Shown in pieces: positions 44,671 through 53,840 of a stretch of 64,000 bases of DNA (its first letter is position 1; each line of letters begins with the position of its first letter). The DNA comes from Methylobacterium dankookense (GTDB lineage Bacteria; Pseudomonadota; Alphaproteobacteria; Rhizobiales; Beijerinckiaceae): positions 56,462 through 120,461 of the forward strand of contig NZ_CABFVH010000013.1 of the NCBI RefSeq assembly GCF_902141855.1. Direction: 5' to 3'. The notes under the pieces were generated by a model that saw nothing but the letters and a program-made list of their open reading frames with translations, searched no databases and was not told the DNA's origin. Made by a program: the position numbers and the translations under genes.

Positions 44671-45864
44671 ATGACCCTCTGGGACATGACCTGGCTCTCG
44701 CCGATCCTCCTGCTCATCGCGGTGGTCGGCTGCGTCTACGGCCTCACCGCCGCCTACCTCGCCGGGCGCTTCGCTGACGCCGAGCCCGTGCGCCTGCCCG
44801 AGGACGCGGCGCGCCCCTCCGTCACCGTGCTGAAGCCCCTCTGCGGCCTGGAGCCGAACCTCTACGAGAACCTGGAGACGTTCTGCCGCCAGGATTATGC
44901 CGGCCCGGTCCAGATCGTCTTCGGCATCCAGAGCGCGGCCGATCCGGCGATCGGCGTGGTCGAGCGCCTGCAGGCGGCCCATCCGTCCCTGCGCATCGAC
45001 CTCGTGATCGACGCGCGCCAGCACGGCTCGAACCGCAAGGTCTCGAACCTGATCAACATGGCCGAGCGCATCGCCCATACGGTGGTGGTGCTCGCCGACA
45101 GCGACATGGTGGTGCGGCCCGACTACCTCGAGCGCGTGGTCGCGGCGCTGTCGCAGCCCGGCGTCACCGGTGTGACCTGCCTCTATCACGGCGTCCCGGC
45201 CAATCGCGGCGTCTACGCCCACCTCTCGGCGCTCGCCATCGACGTGCAGTTCCTGCCCAACGTGGTGATGGGGGTGGGCCTCGGCCTCGCCAAGCCCTGC
45301 TTCGGCTCGACCATCGCCTTCACCGCCGAATCGCTGAAGGCGATCGGCGGCTTCCACCGCATCCGCAACGACCTCGCCGACGATTACGAGCTCGGGGCGG
45401 CGCTCCGCGGCCTCGGCGGCCGGGTCGCCATCCCGAACTTCTCCATCGGGCATACCTGCGTCGATACCGACATCCGCGGGTTGTGGCGGCACGAGCTGCG
45501 CTGGAACCGCACCATCCGCAACGTCGACCCGGCCGGCTATGCCGGCTCCGTCGTCACCCACGCCTTCCCGCTCGCCCTGATCGGCGCGCTCCTGCCGGGC
45601 GCCGGCACCGCCGCGCTCGCGGTCGCGGCCCTGGCGCTCGCCTGCCGCATCGTCCTCTGCATGCGCCTGGAGCGGGCCTTCGGCCTCGACTCGCATCCCT
45701 ACTGGCTGTTGCCGATCCGCGACATCCTCTCCTTCGCGAACTTCTCCTGGGGGTTCGTATCGGGGGCGGTGACATGGAAAGGTCACGATTATCGCGTGGT
45801 TGCGGACGGTACGCTGATCCCGGAAGCGCAGCTCAGCAAGGATGCTGAGGCGCCGACCGCCTGA
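44671..45864 (+). CDS. hpnI: Hopanoid glycosyltransferase HpnI
   Basis: 397 residues, GT2 ceramide-glucosyltransferase type. It has an N-terminal span, VTVLKPLCGLEPNLYENLETFCRQDY, the DxD motif in VVLADSDMVV, the RHELRWNRT (Q/RxxRW) motif, and C-terminal spans. It adds N-acetylglucosamine to bacteriohopanetetrol, the step before HpnK deacetylation and HpnJ ring contraction to the cyclitol ether. It is 70 bases after hpnM and 61 before hpnJ. Confidence 0.94.
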   Translation: MTLWDMTWLSPILLLIAVVGCVYGLTAAYLAGRFADAEPVRLPEDAARPSVTVLKPLCGLEPNLYENLETFCRQDYAGPVQIVFGIQSAADPAIGVVERLQAAHPSLRIDLVIDARQHGSNRKVSNLINMAERIAHTVVVLADSDMVVRPDYLERVVAALSQPGVTGVTCLYHGVPANRGVYAHLSALAIDVQFLPNVVMGVGLGLAKPCFGSTIAFTAESLKAIGGFHRIRNDLADDYELGAALRGLGGRVAIPNFSIGHTCVDTDIRGLWRHELRWNRTIRNVDPAGYAGSVVTHAFPLALIGALLPGAGTAALAVAALALACRIVLCMRLERAFGLDSHPYWLLPIRDILSFANFSWGFVSGAVTWKGHDYRVVADGTLIPEAQLSKDAEAPTA

Positions 45865-45925
45865 TCTGATCTGCTGTTTCCCGCTCGCTCATCGCAACCA
45901 GCATTGCACTGAGGCCTTGAACCCC

Positions 45926-47359
45926 ATGCGCACGCTCTTCCTCCAGGCCCCCACCTTCGACGGATTCGATGGCGGCGCCGGCTCCCGCTACCAGGCCAAG
46001 CGCGAGATCAAGTCGTTCTGGTATCCGACCTGGCTGGCCCAGCCCGCCGCCCTGGTGCCGAACTCGAAGCTGATCGACGCGCCGCCGCACAACATCAAGC
46101 TGCCGGAGATCGTGGCCCAGGCCAACGACTTCGACCTCGTGGTGCTCCACACTTCGGTCCCGTCCTTCAAGTCGGACGTGAAGACCATCGAGGCGCTCAA
46201 GAAGGCCAACCCGAAGCTCGTCGCCGGCCTGATCGGCGCCAAGGTGGCCGTGGACGCCGCCGGCGCCATGGAGCAGGCCCCGGTGGTCGATTTCTGCGCC
46301 CGCAACGAGTTCGACTTCACGGTGAAGGAAGTCGCCGACGGCGTGCCCATGTCGGAGATCAAGGGCCTGTCCTACCGCAACGCCGACGGTGTCGTGATCC
46401 ATAACGAGGATCGCGAGATCATGACGGACATGGATCAGCTTCCCTTCGTCACGAGCGTGTACAAGCGCGATCTCGAGATGGAGAAGTACTTCATCGGGTA
46501 CCTCAAGCACCCCTACATCTCGTTCTATTCCGGCCGCGGCTGCAAGAGCCGCTGTACCTTCTGCCTCTGGCCGCAGACGGTCGGCGGGCACACCTATCGC
46601 ACCCGCTCGGTCGCGCACGTGATCGAAGAGATCAAGTACTGCATGAAGGAGTTCCCGCAGACGAAGGAGTTCTTCTTCGACGACGACACCTTCACGGACA
46701 ACCTGCCCCGCGCCGAGGAGATCGCGCGCGAACTCGGCAAGCTCGGCGTCACCTGGTCCTGCAACGCCAAGGCCAACGTGCCGCGCGAGACCCTGAAGGT
46801 GCTGAAGGACAACGGCCTGCGCCTGCTGCTCGTCGGCTACGAGTCCGGCAACCAGAAGATCCTGAACAACATCAAGAAGGGCATGCGCGTCGAGGTCGCC
46901 GAGAAGTTCACCAAGGATTGCCACGACCTCGGCATCGCCATCCACGGCACCTTCATCGTGGGCCTGCCGGGCGAGACGAAGGAGACGATCCAGGAGACGA
47001 TCGCCTTCGCCAAGCGCATCAATCCGCACACGATCCAGGTCTCGCTGGCCGCGCCCTACCCGGGCACCTTCCTCTACAAGCAGGCGGTCGAGAACGGCTG
47101 GCTCGACGTGGAGAATGCCGAGCTCGTCGACGAGAACGGCGTGCAGATCGCCCCGCTGCACTACCCGCACCTGTCGCATTCCGAGATCTTCGCGGCGGTC
47201 GAGGAGTTCTACAAGAAGTTCTACTTCCGCGCCCCGAAGATCGCCTCGATCGTCAGCGAGATGGTCCGCTCGCCCGACATGATGAAGCGCCGCCTCCGCG
47301 AGGGCGTCGAATTCTGGCACTTCCTCCGCGAGCGCCAAGGCGTCTCGAAGGCCGCCTGA
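45926..47359 (+). CDS. hpnJ: Radical-SAM enzyme HpnJ (cyclitol ether forming)
   Basis: 477 residues. An N-terminal B12-binding-like domain (MRTLFLQAPTFDGFDGG...) precedes the radical-SAM core with C206-x3-C210-x2-C213 (RGCKSRCTFCLW). HpnJ converts glucosaminyl-bacteriohopanetetrol to the cyclitol ether. The ATG at 45926 is chosen because MRTLFLQAP is the conserved family start; an earlier ATG only adds non-conserved residues overlapping hpnI. Confidence 0.94.
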   Translation: MRTLFLQAPTFDGFDGGAGSRYQAKREIKSFWYPTWLAQPAALVPNSKLIDAPPHNIKLPEIVAQANDFDLVVLHTSVPSFKSDVKTIEALKKANPKLVAGLIGAKVAVDAAGAMEQAPVVDFCARNEFDFTVKEVADGVPMSEIKGLSYRNADGVVIHNEDREIMTDMDQLPFVTSVYKRDLEMEKYFIGYLKHPYISFYSGRGCKSRCTFCLWPQTVGGHTYRTRSVAHVIEEIKYCMKEFPQTKEFFFDDDTFTDNLPRAEEIARELGKLGVTWSCNAKANVPRETLKVLKDNGLRLLLVGYESGNQKILNNIKKGMRVEVAEKFTKDCHDLGIAIHGTFIVGLPGETKETIQETIAFAKRINPHTIQVSLAAPYPGTFLYKQAVENGWLDVENAELVDENGVQIAPLHYPHLSHSEIFAAVEEFYKKFYFRAPKIASIVSEMVRSPDMMKRRLREGVEFWHFLRERQGVSKAA

Positions 47360-47392
47360 GCCAGAGCCTCAAAACCAACTCAGAGACCGTTC

Positions 47393-47416
47393 ACGGCCGG
47401 GCGAGAGCCCGGCCGT
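47393..47416 (+). terminator. Hairpin between hpnJ and hpnK
   Basis: ACGGCCGGGC-GAGA-GCCCGGCCGT, a perfect 10-bp stem, 34 bases after the hpnJ stop, followed by TCTCGTT. It may attenuate hpnK relative to hpnJ rather than end the operon. Confidence 0.65.
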
Positions 47417-47488
47417 TCTCGTTCGAGGGCTCTGCCCTCGACCCGCGAGAGGGATGATCCCTCTCGACACCCGGATCAGGAGCACCCC

Positions 47489-48352
47489 TTGAAGCGGCTC
47501 GTCGTCACGGCGGATGATTTCGGCCTCAGCTCAGAGGTCAACGAGGCCGTCGAGCAGGCGCATCGCGAGGGCATCCTCACCGCCGCCAGCCTGATGGTTT
47601 CCGCCCCCGCCGCCGCCGATGCCGTGGCGCGGGCACGCCGCCTGCCATCGCTGCGCGTCGGACTGCACCTCGTCCTCGTGGAGGCTTGGCCGACCCTGCC
47701 GGCCGCCGACCTGCCGGACCTCACCGACGCACAAGGCCTGATGCGGCGGGACATGGAGCGGCTCGGTCTCGACCTCGCCCTGAAGCCTGCGGCGCGGCGA
47801 CAGCTCACAGCCGAGATCCGAGCCCAGTTCGAGGCCTATCGCGCCACTGGCTTAGCACTCGACCACGTCAACGCGCACAAGCACTTCCACATCCACCCGC
47901 TGATCGCGGGCGCGGTCCTGCGGATCGGGCGCGATTTCGGCATGCGGGCCCTGCGAGTCCCCCGCGAGCCCCGCGAGATCCTGCGCCGGGCCGAACCCGG
48001 CTCCAACCCGCGCGCCGCCCTCGACACCGCGCCCTGGGCCGCGCTCCTGGCGGTGCGGGCGCGACAGGCCGGGCTCCTGATCCCCGACCGCACCCTCGGC
48101 CTCGCCTGGTCCGGCGCCATGACGCCGCGTCGCGTGGCAGGCCTCCTCGCCGACCTGCCGGACGGGCTCACCGAACTCTATACCCACCCGGCCACCGCGG
48201 GCGGTTTCCCGGGCGAGGCGCCCGGCTACGCCTACGCCGCCGAGCGCGACGCGCTGATCGACCCGGCGGCGCGAGCGGCCGTGGAGCGCACCGGGATGCA
48301 GCGCGGCGGGTTCTCGGATTTTCTGGAGCGGAGCGCGCTCAAGCCGCGATAG
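47489..48352 (+). CDS. hpnK: Hopanoid deacetylase HpnK (YdjC/ChbG family)
   Basis: 287 residues from a TTG at 47489, with ATCAGGAG 7 bases upstream. VVTADDFGLSSEVNEAVEQAH carries the catalytic DD, and DHVNAHKHFHIHP the metal-binding histidines. HpnK removes acetyl from GlcNAc-bacteriohopanetetrol to give glucosaminyl-BHT. It is the last gene on this strand before a divergent toxin-antitoxin pair. Confidence 0.92.
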   Translation: MKRLVVTADDFGLSSEVNEAVEQAHREGILTAASLMVSAPAAADAVARARRLPSLRVGLHLVLVEAWPTLPAADLPDLTDAQGLMRRDMERLGLDLALKPAARRQLTAEIRAQFEAYRATGLALDHVNAHKHFHIHPLIAGAVLRIGRDFGMRALRVPREPREILRRAEPGSNPRAALDTAPWAALLAVRARQAGLLIPDRTLGLAWSGAMTPRRVAGLLADLPDGLTELYTHPATAGGFPGEAPGYAYAAERDALIDPAARAAVERTGMQRGGFSDFLERSALKPR

Positions 48353-48397
48353 GCTCCGATCCGAGCATGCAGGGCCGCCGCGACACGGATACGGCGT

Positions 48398-48793
48398 TCA
48401 GGACGACGAGAACCGGAAAGCGAGCGGGTGATCGCGAAGGGCACCGTCGACGGTGACCAGTCTGCATCCCTCGACGAGGCACTGCGCCAAAAGCAGGCGA
48501 TCGAAAGGATCGCGCGTCGGCGGCAACGGGTCGATATCCGTGACCGCATGGCGCGCGCTGATTGGCAGCAGCTCGATGCCGAGACTCTGGACGTAGAGCG
48601 GCAGATCAGCCCGCAGGATGCCAAGGTTGAGCTTGCCGAGACGGTTCTTGATCGCGATTTCCCAGAGACTCGCGACGCTGACCGATACCCGATGGGATGG
48701 ATCACTGAGGAGCGCGGCCATACGCGCATCCAGATCCATGCGGCGCTGCGGCGTGAGCGCCAGGAAGATATGCGTGTCGATCAGAAGCTTCAC
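48398..48793 (-). CDS. VapC-family PIN-domain toxin
   Basis: 131 residues. PIN-domain acidic residues: D6 (LLIDTHIFLAL), the Glu in SLWEIAIK, and the RDPFDRLLLAQ aspartates. It is a likely RNase that cuts tRNA or rRNA when its antitoxin is lost. Its start overlaps the antitoxin stop by 4 bases, so the pair is translationally coupled. It is convergent with hpnK. Confidence 0.9.
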   Translation of the reverse strand: MKLLIDTHIFLALTPQRRMDLDARMAALLSDPSHRVSVSVASLWEIAIKNRLGKLNLGILRADLPLYVQSLGIELLPISARHAVTDIDPLPPTRDPFDRLLLAQCLVEGCRLVTVDGALRDHPLAFRFSSS

Positions 48794-49047
48794 GCTTCGG
48801 GCCGGATCAGGAAATCCTCCGGGAGCGGCGCATCGAAGTCGTCTGCGACATAGGGGAACGGGTTGTCGATACCGCGCGCGCGCAGGAATGCATCCCCGGC
48901 GGCGAGGTCGATACCGCCCTTCCGATGAGGGACAACATCCAGGACCGGACGGCCGTTGCGGGTGAGCACGACGGTCTCGCCCTCTTCTGCCCGACGGATG
49001 AGGTCCGTGAGCGCGTCGCCGATCGTTTCGAGCGCGAAGGAAACCAT
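48790..49047 (-). CDS. Phd/YefM-type antitoxin
   Basis: 85 residues. LIRRAEEGETVVLTRNGRPVLDVVPH is the Phd/YefM DNA-binding pattern; the C-terminal DDFDAPLPEDFL tail would block the toxin active site. It probably autorepresses the pair. Confidence 0.88.
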   Translation of the reverse strand: MVSFALETIGDALTDLIRRAEEGETVVLTRNGRPVLDVVPHRKGGIDLAAGDAFLRARGIDNPFPYVADDFDAPLPEDFLIRPEA

Positions 49048-49100
49048 GCCACGAATCTATGTGCGCGGCATGGAATCGTCCAGACGGAACTCGGTCCCGG

Positions 49101-51755
49101 TCACTTCACCGGCACCGCCTCCGCCTGGCGGGCGGAGATCAGCGGATCCTTGGCCGCGGCGTCGCCCTCGGGCCGGTCCTCGTCCGGCTGCACCGGGGGC
49201 GGGCCCAGGAAGGCCGGCACCACGAAGAAGGCGGCCACCAGGGTGAAGAACAGCGACAGGGCGAGCAGCTTGCCCATGCTCGCCGTGCCCGGATGGCTCG
49301 ACAGGACGAGCGAGCCGAAGGCCGTGCCGGTGGTCAGCGCCGAGAAAAAGATCGCCCGGGTCAGGCTCGAGGCCAGCATGTCGACCACGCCCGCCCGCCA
49401 CGCGATCACGTAGTAGATGTGGAAGGCGACGCCCACGGCGAGCATCAGCGGCAGCGCGATGATGTTGGCGAAGTTGAGCGGCATGCCGATCACATAGAGC
49501 GCCATCAGCGTCCACAGGGTGGCGAGCACCAGCGGCCCGAGCGTCATCGCCACGTCCCAGGGTTTGCGGAGCGCCACCGAGAGGATGATGAAGATCAGCA
49601 CGAAGGCGGTCACGCCCGCCTGCACGAAGGCGCCGAGGATGGTGTAGCTCGAGGCCGTCGTCGCCACCGGCGCGCCGGTCGCATGCGGGGCCACCGTGCG
49701 CACCTCGTTGGCGAAGTTGCGCAGCACCTCGTCGTCGTTCGAATTGCCCTTCGGGTGCAGCTCGATCCGCGCGCGCCCGTCGGCGGCGACCCACTCGGCC
49801 TTGAGCTGGGGCGGCAGGTTGTCGAGAGTGATCTTCTCCGGGTGCAGCAGCTCGCGCAGGCGCTTCAGCAGCGGCCCGAGATCGGTGGTGACCGCCACGG
49901 AGGCTGCCTCGCGCTTGGCGACGGGGGCCTCCGCGAGCTTGTCGAGGGTGCCGGAGAGCCGCCCGGCGGTCTTGGCGCCGGAGGAATCGCCGGTGGCGAT
50001 GCCCTTGAGGGCGGCGGCGGCCTCCTTGAGGGCCTTGACGTTGTCGGCATCGGTCGGCGGCGGCGGCTTGCGGCCGGGGTTCAGAACCGGGTCGAGCAGT
50101 TCCGCCGTCTCGGCCACCAGGGCGAGCTTCTTGTCCTGGTCGCGCGGCACGAAGGTGTCGATGCTCATGACCTCGGCGACGGAGGACAGGGCGGCGAGCT
50201 TCTTCGAGTCCGCGGGCACCGCGTCCACGCTCGGGGCCAGCACGTCGATCACGTTCGGGCTCGTGGCCGGATCCTTGATCAGGTCGAGATAGGTGGCGAT
50301 CGATTCGACCTTCGGGCTGCGCAGATGCATCGGGTTCGAATCGAAGGGCAGCTTCCACAGGAGCGGCGCACCCGCCAGCGTGATCAGGCCGACGCCGATG
50401 AGCACGGCCTTGCGGTTCTCGATGATCCAGGGGTCGACACCGGCCATCCAGGAGGTGCGCACCGCCTCCTTCTCGCCCTTGGGCTGGAACACCGCGATGA
50501 GCGCGGGCAGCAGGGTCAGCGAGAACAGGTAGGCCACGATCATGCCGGCGCCGGCGATCAGGCCGAGTTCGGACACGCCGCGGAAGGCGGTGGGCAGGAA
50601 GGCGAAGAAGCCGGCGATCAGCGACACGGCGGCGAGCGTCAGCGACCAGCCGACGCCGCGCGCGGCCGCGCGGATCGCTGCCTCCAGGGTTGGCTGCTCG
50701 TAGCGGTCGGCCCGGTAGCGCACCGCGAACTGGATGCCGAAATCGATGCCGAGGCCGACGAACAAGGCGGCGAAGGCTACCGAGATCGGGTTCAGCTCGC
50801 CCACCATGACGAGGCCGAGCGCCGCCGTCACCACAAGGCCGGCGAAGGTGGTGATGATGACCGCGACGACGAGCGGTGCCGAGCGCAGCGCCAGCCACAA
50901 GAACAGCACGATGGCGCCGACCGTGACCGCGTTGTTGAGGAAGGCGTCGTCGGAGAGCGTCGCGAACTCGTCGTCGGCCACGGCCACGGGCCCGGTCAGG
51001 CGCATGGTCAGGCCGTATTCCGGCGTGATCTTCAGATCCTTGGCGACGTTCCGGATCAGCTTGGTGGCGGTGTAGCCAGGCTGGAGCGCGTTGAAGTCGA
51101 GGACCGGCTTGATCATCACGAACTTGCGCAGGTCCGTGGACTTGGTCTCGCCGCCGGAGAGCAGGAGCTGCCAGGACAGGCGCGCCGGCTCGCCGTTCAG
51201 CACCTTCTGCAGCGTGGCGTCGATCTGCCCCATGGGCTTGTCGAGGTCTTCGAGCTTGGCGTCGCCGCTCTTCACGCCGCGGGCGCCGAGCGAGAGCACG
51301 CGCATCACGCCGCGCAGCGACGGGTCGGAGGCCAGCGGTCCGAGCAGGCCCTGCTGCTGCACGAGCTGCTCGGTGGTCTTCTGCAGCTCGGCCTGGGACA
51401 TCAACAGCAGGCCGTTCCGGTCGTAGAACGGGCCGCCATCGGGCCGGTAGACGGTCTCGATGAGGTTCTTGTGAACGGCGAGCGCCTTGGTGAGCGCGCC
51501 CGCGGCCTCCTCGGCCTGCTCGGGCGTCTTGCCGTCGATCACCGCGACCACGGTGTTGGTCCGCTGCGGGAAGGCCTTCTCGTACTCGATCTCGTCCTGG
51601 CGCCACGATTCCTTCGGGTCGATCAGGCGCTCGACGTCGGTGTTGATCCGGAACAGGTGGGCAGCGAGGCCGCCGCTCGCGGCCGTCAGCAGCGCGATCA
51701 GGGCGATGACGATCCAGCGGTGCCGGACGGAGGACGCGACGAGTCGTTCGATCAC
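49101..51755 (-). CDS. hpnN: Hopanoid transporter HpnN (RND/MMPL)
   Basis: 884 residues, twelve membrane spans and two large periplasmic loops. RFGGLVVTAAL-type and GLGIDFGIQFAVRYRADR segments are characteristic, as in the RND proteins near hpn genes. HpnN moves hopanoids from the inner to the outer membrane; its partner HpnM (MlaC-like) is encoded about 4.5 kb away. The ATG at 51755 is preceded by GTAGGCAGGATACTCG. It faces hpnH across a 700-base gap. Confidence 0.94.
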   Translation of the reverse strand: MIERLVASSVRHRWIVIALIALLTAASGGLAAHLFRINTDVERLIDPKESWRQDEIEYEKAFPQRTNTVVAVIDGKTPEQAEEAAGALTKALAVHKNLIETVYRPDGGPFYDRNGLLLMSQAELQKTTEQLVQQQGLLGPLASDPSLRGVMRVLSLGARGVKSGDAKLEDLDKPMGQIDATLQKVLNGEPARLSWQLLLSGGETKSTDLRKFVMIKPVLDFNALQPGYTATKLIRNVAKDLKITPEYGLTMRLTGPVAVADDEFATLSDDAFLNNAVTVGAIVLFLWLALRSAPLVVAVIITTFAGLVVTAALGLVMVGELNPISVAFAALFVGLGIDFGIQFAVRYRADRYEQPTLEAAIRAAARGVGWSLTLAAVSLIAGFFAFLPTAFRGVSELGLIAGAGMIVAYLFSLTLLPALIAVFQPKGEKEAVRTSWMAGVDPWIIENRKAVLIGVGLITLAGAPLLWKLPFDSNPMHLRSPKVESIATYLDLIKDPATSPNVIDVLAPSVDAVPADSKKLAALSSVAEVMSIDTFVPRDQDKKLALVAETAELLDPVLNPGRKPPPPTDADNVKALKEAAAALKGIATGDSSGAKTAGRLSGTLDKLAEAPVAKREAASVAVTTDLGPLLKRLRELLHPEKITLDNLPPQLKAEWVAADGRARIELHPKGNSNDDEVLRNFANEVRTVAPHATGAPVATTASSYTILGAFVQAGVTAFVLIFIILSVALRKPWDVAMTLGPLVLATLWTLMALYVIGMPLNFANIIALPLMLAVGVAFHIYYVIAWRAGVVDMLASSLTRAIFFSALTTGTAFGSLVLSSHPGTASMGKLLALSLFFTLVAAFFVVPAFLGPPPVQPDEDRPEGDAAAKDPLISARQAEAVPVK

Positions 51756-52457
51756 GAGTATCCTGCCTACCTGGGACGCGCCCTGGAGCGCGGCGCGCCA
51801 GGGGCCCCTCTATAAGGATGCGCCGCCCGTCACAAACGATCCCGGCCAGCGGTCACGGTTTCGAGACGCACGATGCGCGCCGGATGTTCCCGCGCGGGGC
51901 CCGCCCGGCCGAGGCGCATGCCACAGGTCCCTCTCGCGCAACGCCCGATCGTCGGGAAGTCTCCCGCCAGCCGGGCCGGCCGGGCTTCCGAGGACGATGC
52001 CGGAACCGGGCACGGCCCGGGCATGCCGCGACGGGAATGCCCAGGCGCGAGTCCTGCGCTCAGTAATGGCGCGGCGCCACGATTGCAAACCGAGCGCAGG
52101 CTGCGACACCCATCGGTGGCGCGATCCGCGCAGGATCTCCACGGCTCAGTTTGCACTGCGGTAGAGGCCTGTGCGATAAGGCACAGCGCCGCGGGCGGCA
52201 ACGTCGCTTCGCTTCACCCGGTCGCATTGCCGACGCATTCGCCGGGTCTGTCGCGCGCAATGTTTTGCTGCACCCGTTCGAGGCGGGAGGGCAGAGGCCC
52301 GGTTGTGGCACCGTTGCGTCATCTCCGAGATCCGTGATGCGTCGACGGCCGAATAGGGCGCTTTCGAGATTCGTTCCAAGCTAGAGCGCTGGAACCGGGC
52401 ACGTTTTCGCGTTAAGCAGCCCCGCTGAGCCGGGGCCAACAGAACAGGAGCCGCAAC
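51756..52457. other. Divergent control region of hpnN and hpnH
   Basis: About 700 bases without a convincing gene. A fragment of the Rhizobiales-type intergenic repeat (family B: AGAGCGCTGGAACCGGGCAC) lies at 52383-52402. Otherwise nothing was recognised; it must hold both promoters. Confidence 0.55.
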
Positions 52458-53621
52458 TTGGGCATTCCCCTCCGGTACGTCGCGAAGATCGGCGGCTACA
52501 TCCTCAAGCAGCACCTCACGGGCCGCAAGCGCTACCCGCTGGTGATGATGATGGAGCCCCTGTTCCGCTGCAACCTCGCCTGCGCCGGCTGCGGCAAGAT
52601 CGACTACCCGGACGAGATCCTCAACAAGCGCCTTCCGGTCGCCGAGGCTCTCGAATCGGTGCGTGAATGCGGCGCGCCCGTGGTGGTGATCGCGGGCGGC
52701 GAGCCGCTTCTCCACAAGGATCTTCCGCAGATCGTCGAGGGCATCATCGCGCAGAAGAAGTTCGCGATCGTGTGCACGAACGCGCTCCTGCTCGAGAAGA
52801 AGATCAAGGAGTACAAGCCGAGCCCGTACTTCACCTGGTCGATCCACCTCGACGGCGACAAGGAGATGCACGACCAGTCGGTCTGCCAGCGCGGCGTCTA
52901 CGACAAGGCCGTCGCGGCGATCAAGAAGGCCAAGGAGATGGGCTTCCGGGTCACCATCAACTGCACCTTCTTCAACAATTCCTCGGCCGACAAGATCGCC
53001 GACTTCTTCGACTCGGTGACCCGCATGGGCATCGACGGCATCACCGTATCGCCCGGCTACGCCTACGAGCGCGCCCCGGACCAGCAGCACTTCCTCAACC
53101 GCAAGGCCACGAAGGACCTGTTCCGCGGCGTGTTCCGCCACGGCAAGGAGAAGGGCCGCGAGAAGTGGACCTTCCAGCAGTCGGGCCTGTTCCTCGACTT
53201 CCTGGCCGGCAACCAGTCCTACCATTGCACCCCGTGGGGCAACCCGACCCGCACCGTGTTCGGCTGGCAGAAGCCCTGCTACCTGCTCGGCGAGGGCTAC
53301 GCGGCCACCTTCAAGGAGCTGATGGAGACCACGGACTGGGACGCCTACGGCACCGGCAACTACGAGAAGTGCGCCGACTGCATGGTCCACTCGGGCTACG
53401 AGGCCTCCTCGGTGGTCGATTCGGTGCGCAAGCCGTGGAAGCCGCTGGTCCACGCCATCCGCGGCATCAAGACCGAGGGCGACATGGCCCCCGAGATCAG
53501 CCTCGAGGGCCAGCGCCCGGCCGAGTTCGTGTTCTCGCGCAACGTCGCGCAGAAGCTGTCCGAGATCAAAGCGGCCGGCATCGACACGAAGCAGGAAGCC
53601 CGCAAGCGCACCGCCGCCTGA
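52458..53621 (+). CDS. hpnH: Radical-SAM adenosylhopane synthase HpnH
   Basis: 387 residues from a TTG at 52458, with ACAGGAGCC upstream and the family-typical start MGIPLRYVAKIGGYILKQHL. The [4Fe-4S] motif is C38-x3-C42-x2-C45 (FRCNLACAGCGK). HpnH joins the adenosyl radical to diploptene to give adenosylhopane, the root of all extended hopanoids. Cytosolic or membrane-peripheral. A strong terminator follows. Confidence 0.97.
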   Translation: MGIPLRYVAKIGGYILKQHLTGRKRYPLVMMMEPLFRCNLACAGCGKIDYPDEILNKRLPVAEALESVRECGAPVVVIAGGEPLLHKDLPQIVEGIIAQKKFAIVCTNALLLEKKIKEYKPSPYFTWSIHLDGDKEMHDQSVCQRGVYDKAVAAIKKAKEMGFRVTINCTFFNNSSADKIADFFDSVTRMGIDGITVSPGYAYERAPDQQHFLNRKATKDLFRGVFRHGKEKGREKWTFQQSGLFLDFLAGNQSYHCTPWGNPTRTVFGWQKPCYLLGEGYAATFKELMETTDWDAYGTGNYEKCADCMVHSGYEASSVVDSVRKPWKPLVHAIRGIKTEGDMAPEISLEGQRPAEFVFSRNVAQKLSEIKAAGIDTKQEARKRTAA

Positions 53622-53642
53622 TCGAAGGCACACGCTCTTGAG

Positions 53643-53676
53643 AAGGCCCGCGCAGCTCCGGCAGCGCGGGCCTTTT
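53643..53676 (+). terminator. Intrinsic terminator of hpnH
   Basis: AAGGCCCGCGC / GCGCGGGCCTT, an 11-bp perfect stem with a 10-base loop followed by TTTT, about 20 bases after the stop. Confidence 0.93.
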
Positions 53677-53840
53677 CGTATCCGGATGTTTCGCTGCCAC
53701 ATCTGTGGCAGGTGCGTCACGCCAAGGAGCCCGGGCCGCTCCCAGGGCGGAATTCCCAGGCCGCCGACACGCAACCGTCATCGAGCCGCCGCTACCTGCC
53801 GCGCGGACAGCCGCAAAAGGCTGACGAGGGGGCTGGGGCA

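Noticed and set aside
51810..52384. Short frames between hpnN and hpnH
   Set aside because: None has a ribosome site or a protein-like composition, and the frames on the two strands mirror each other.
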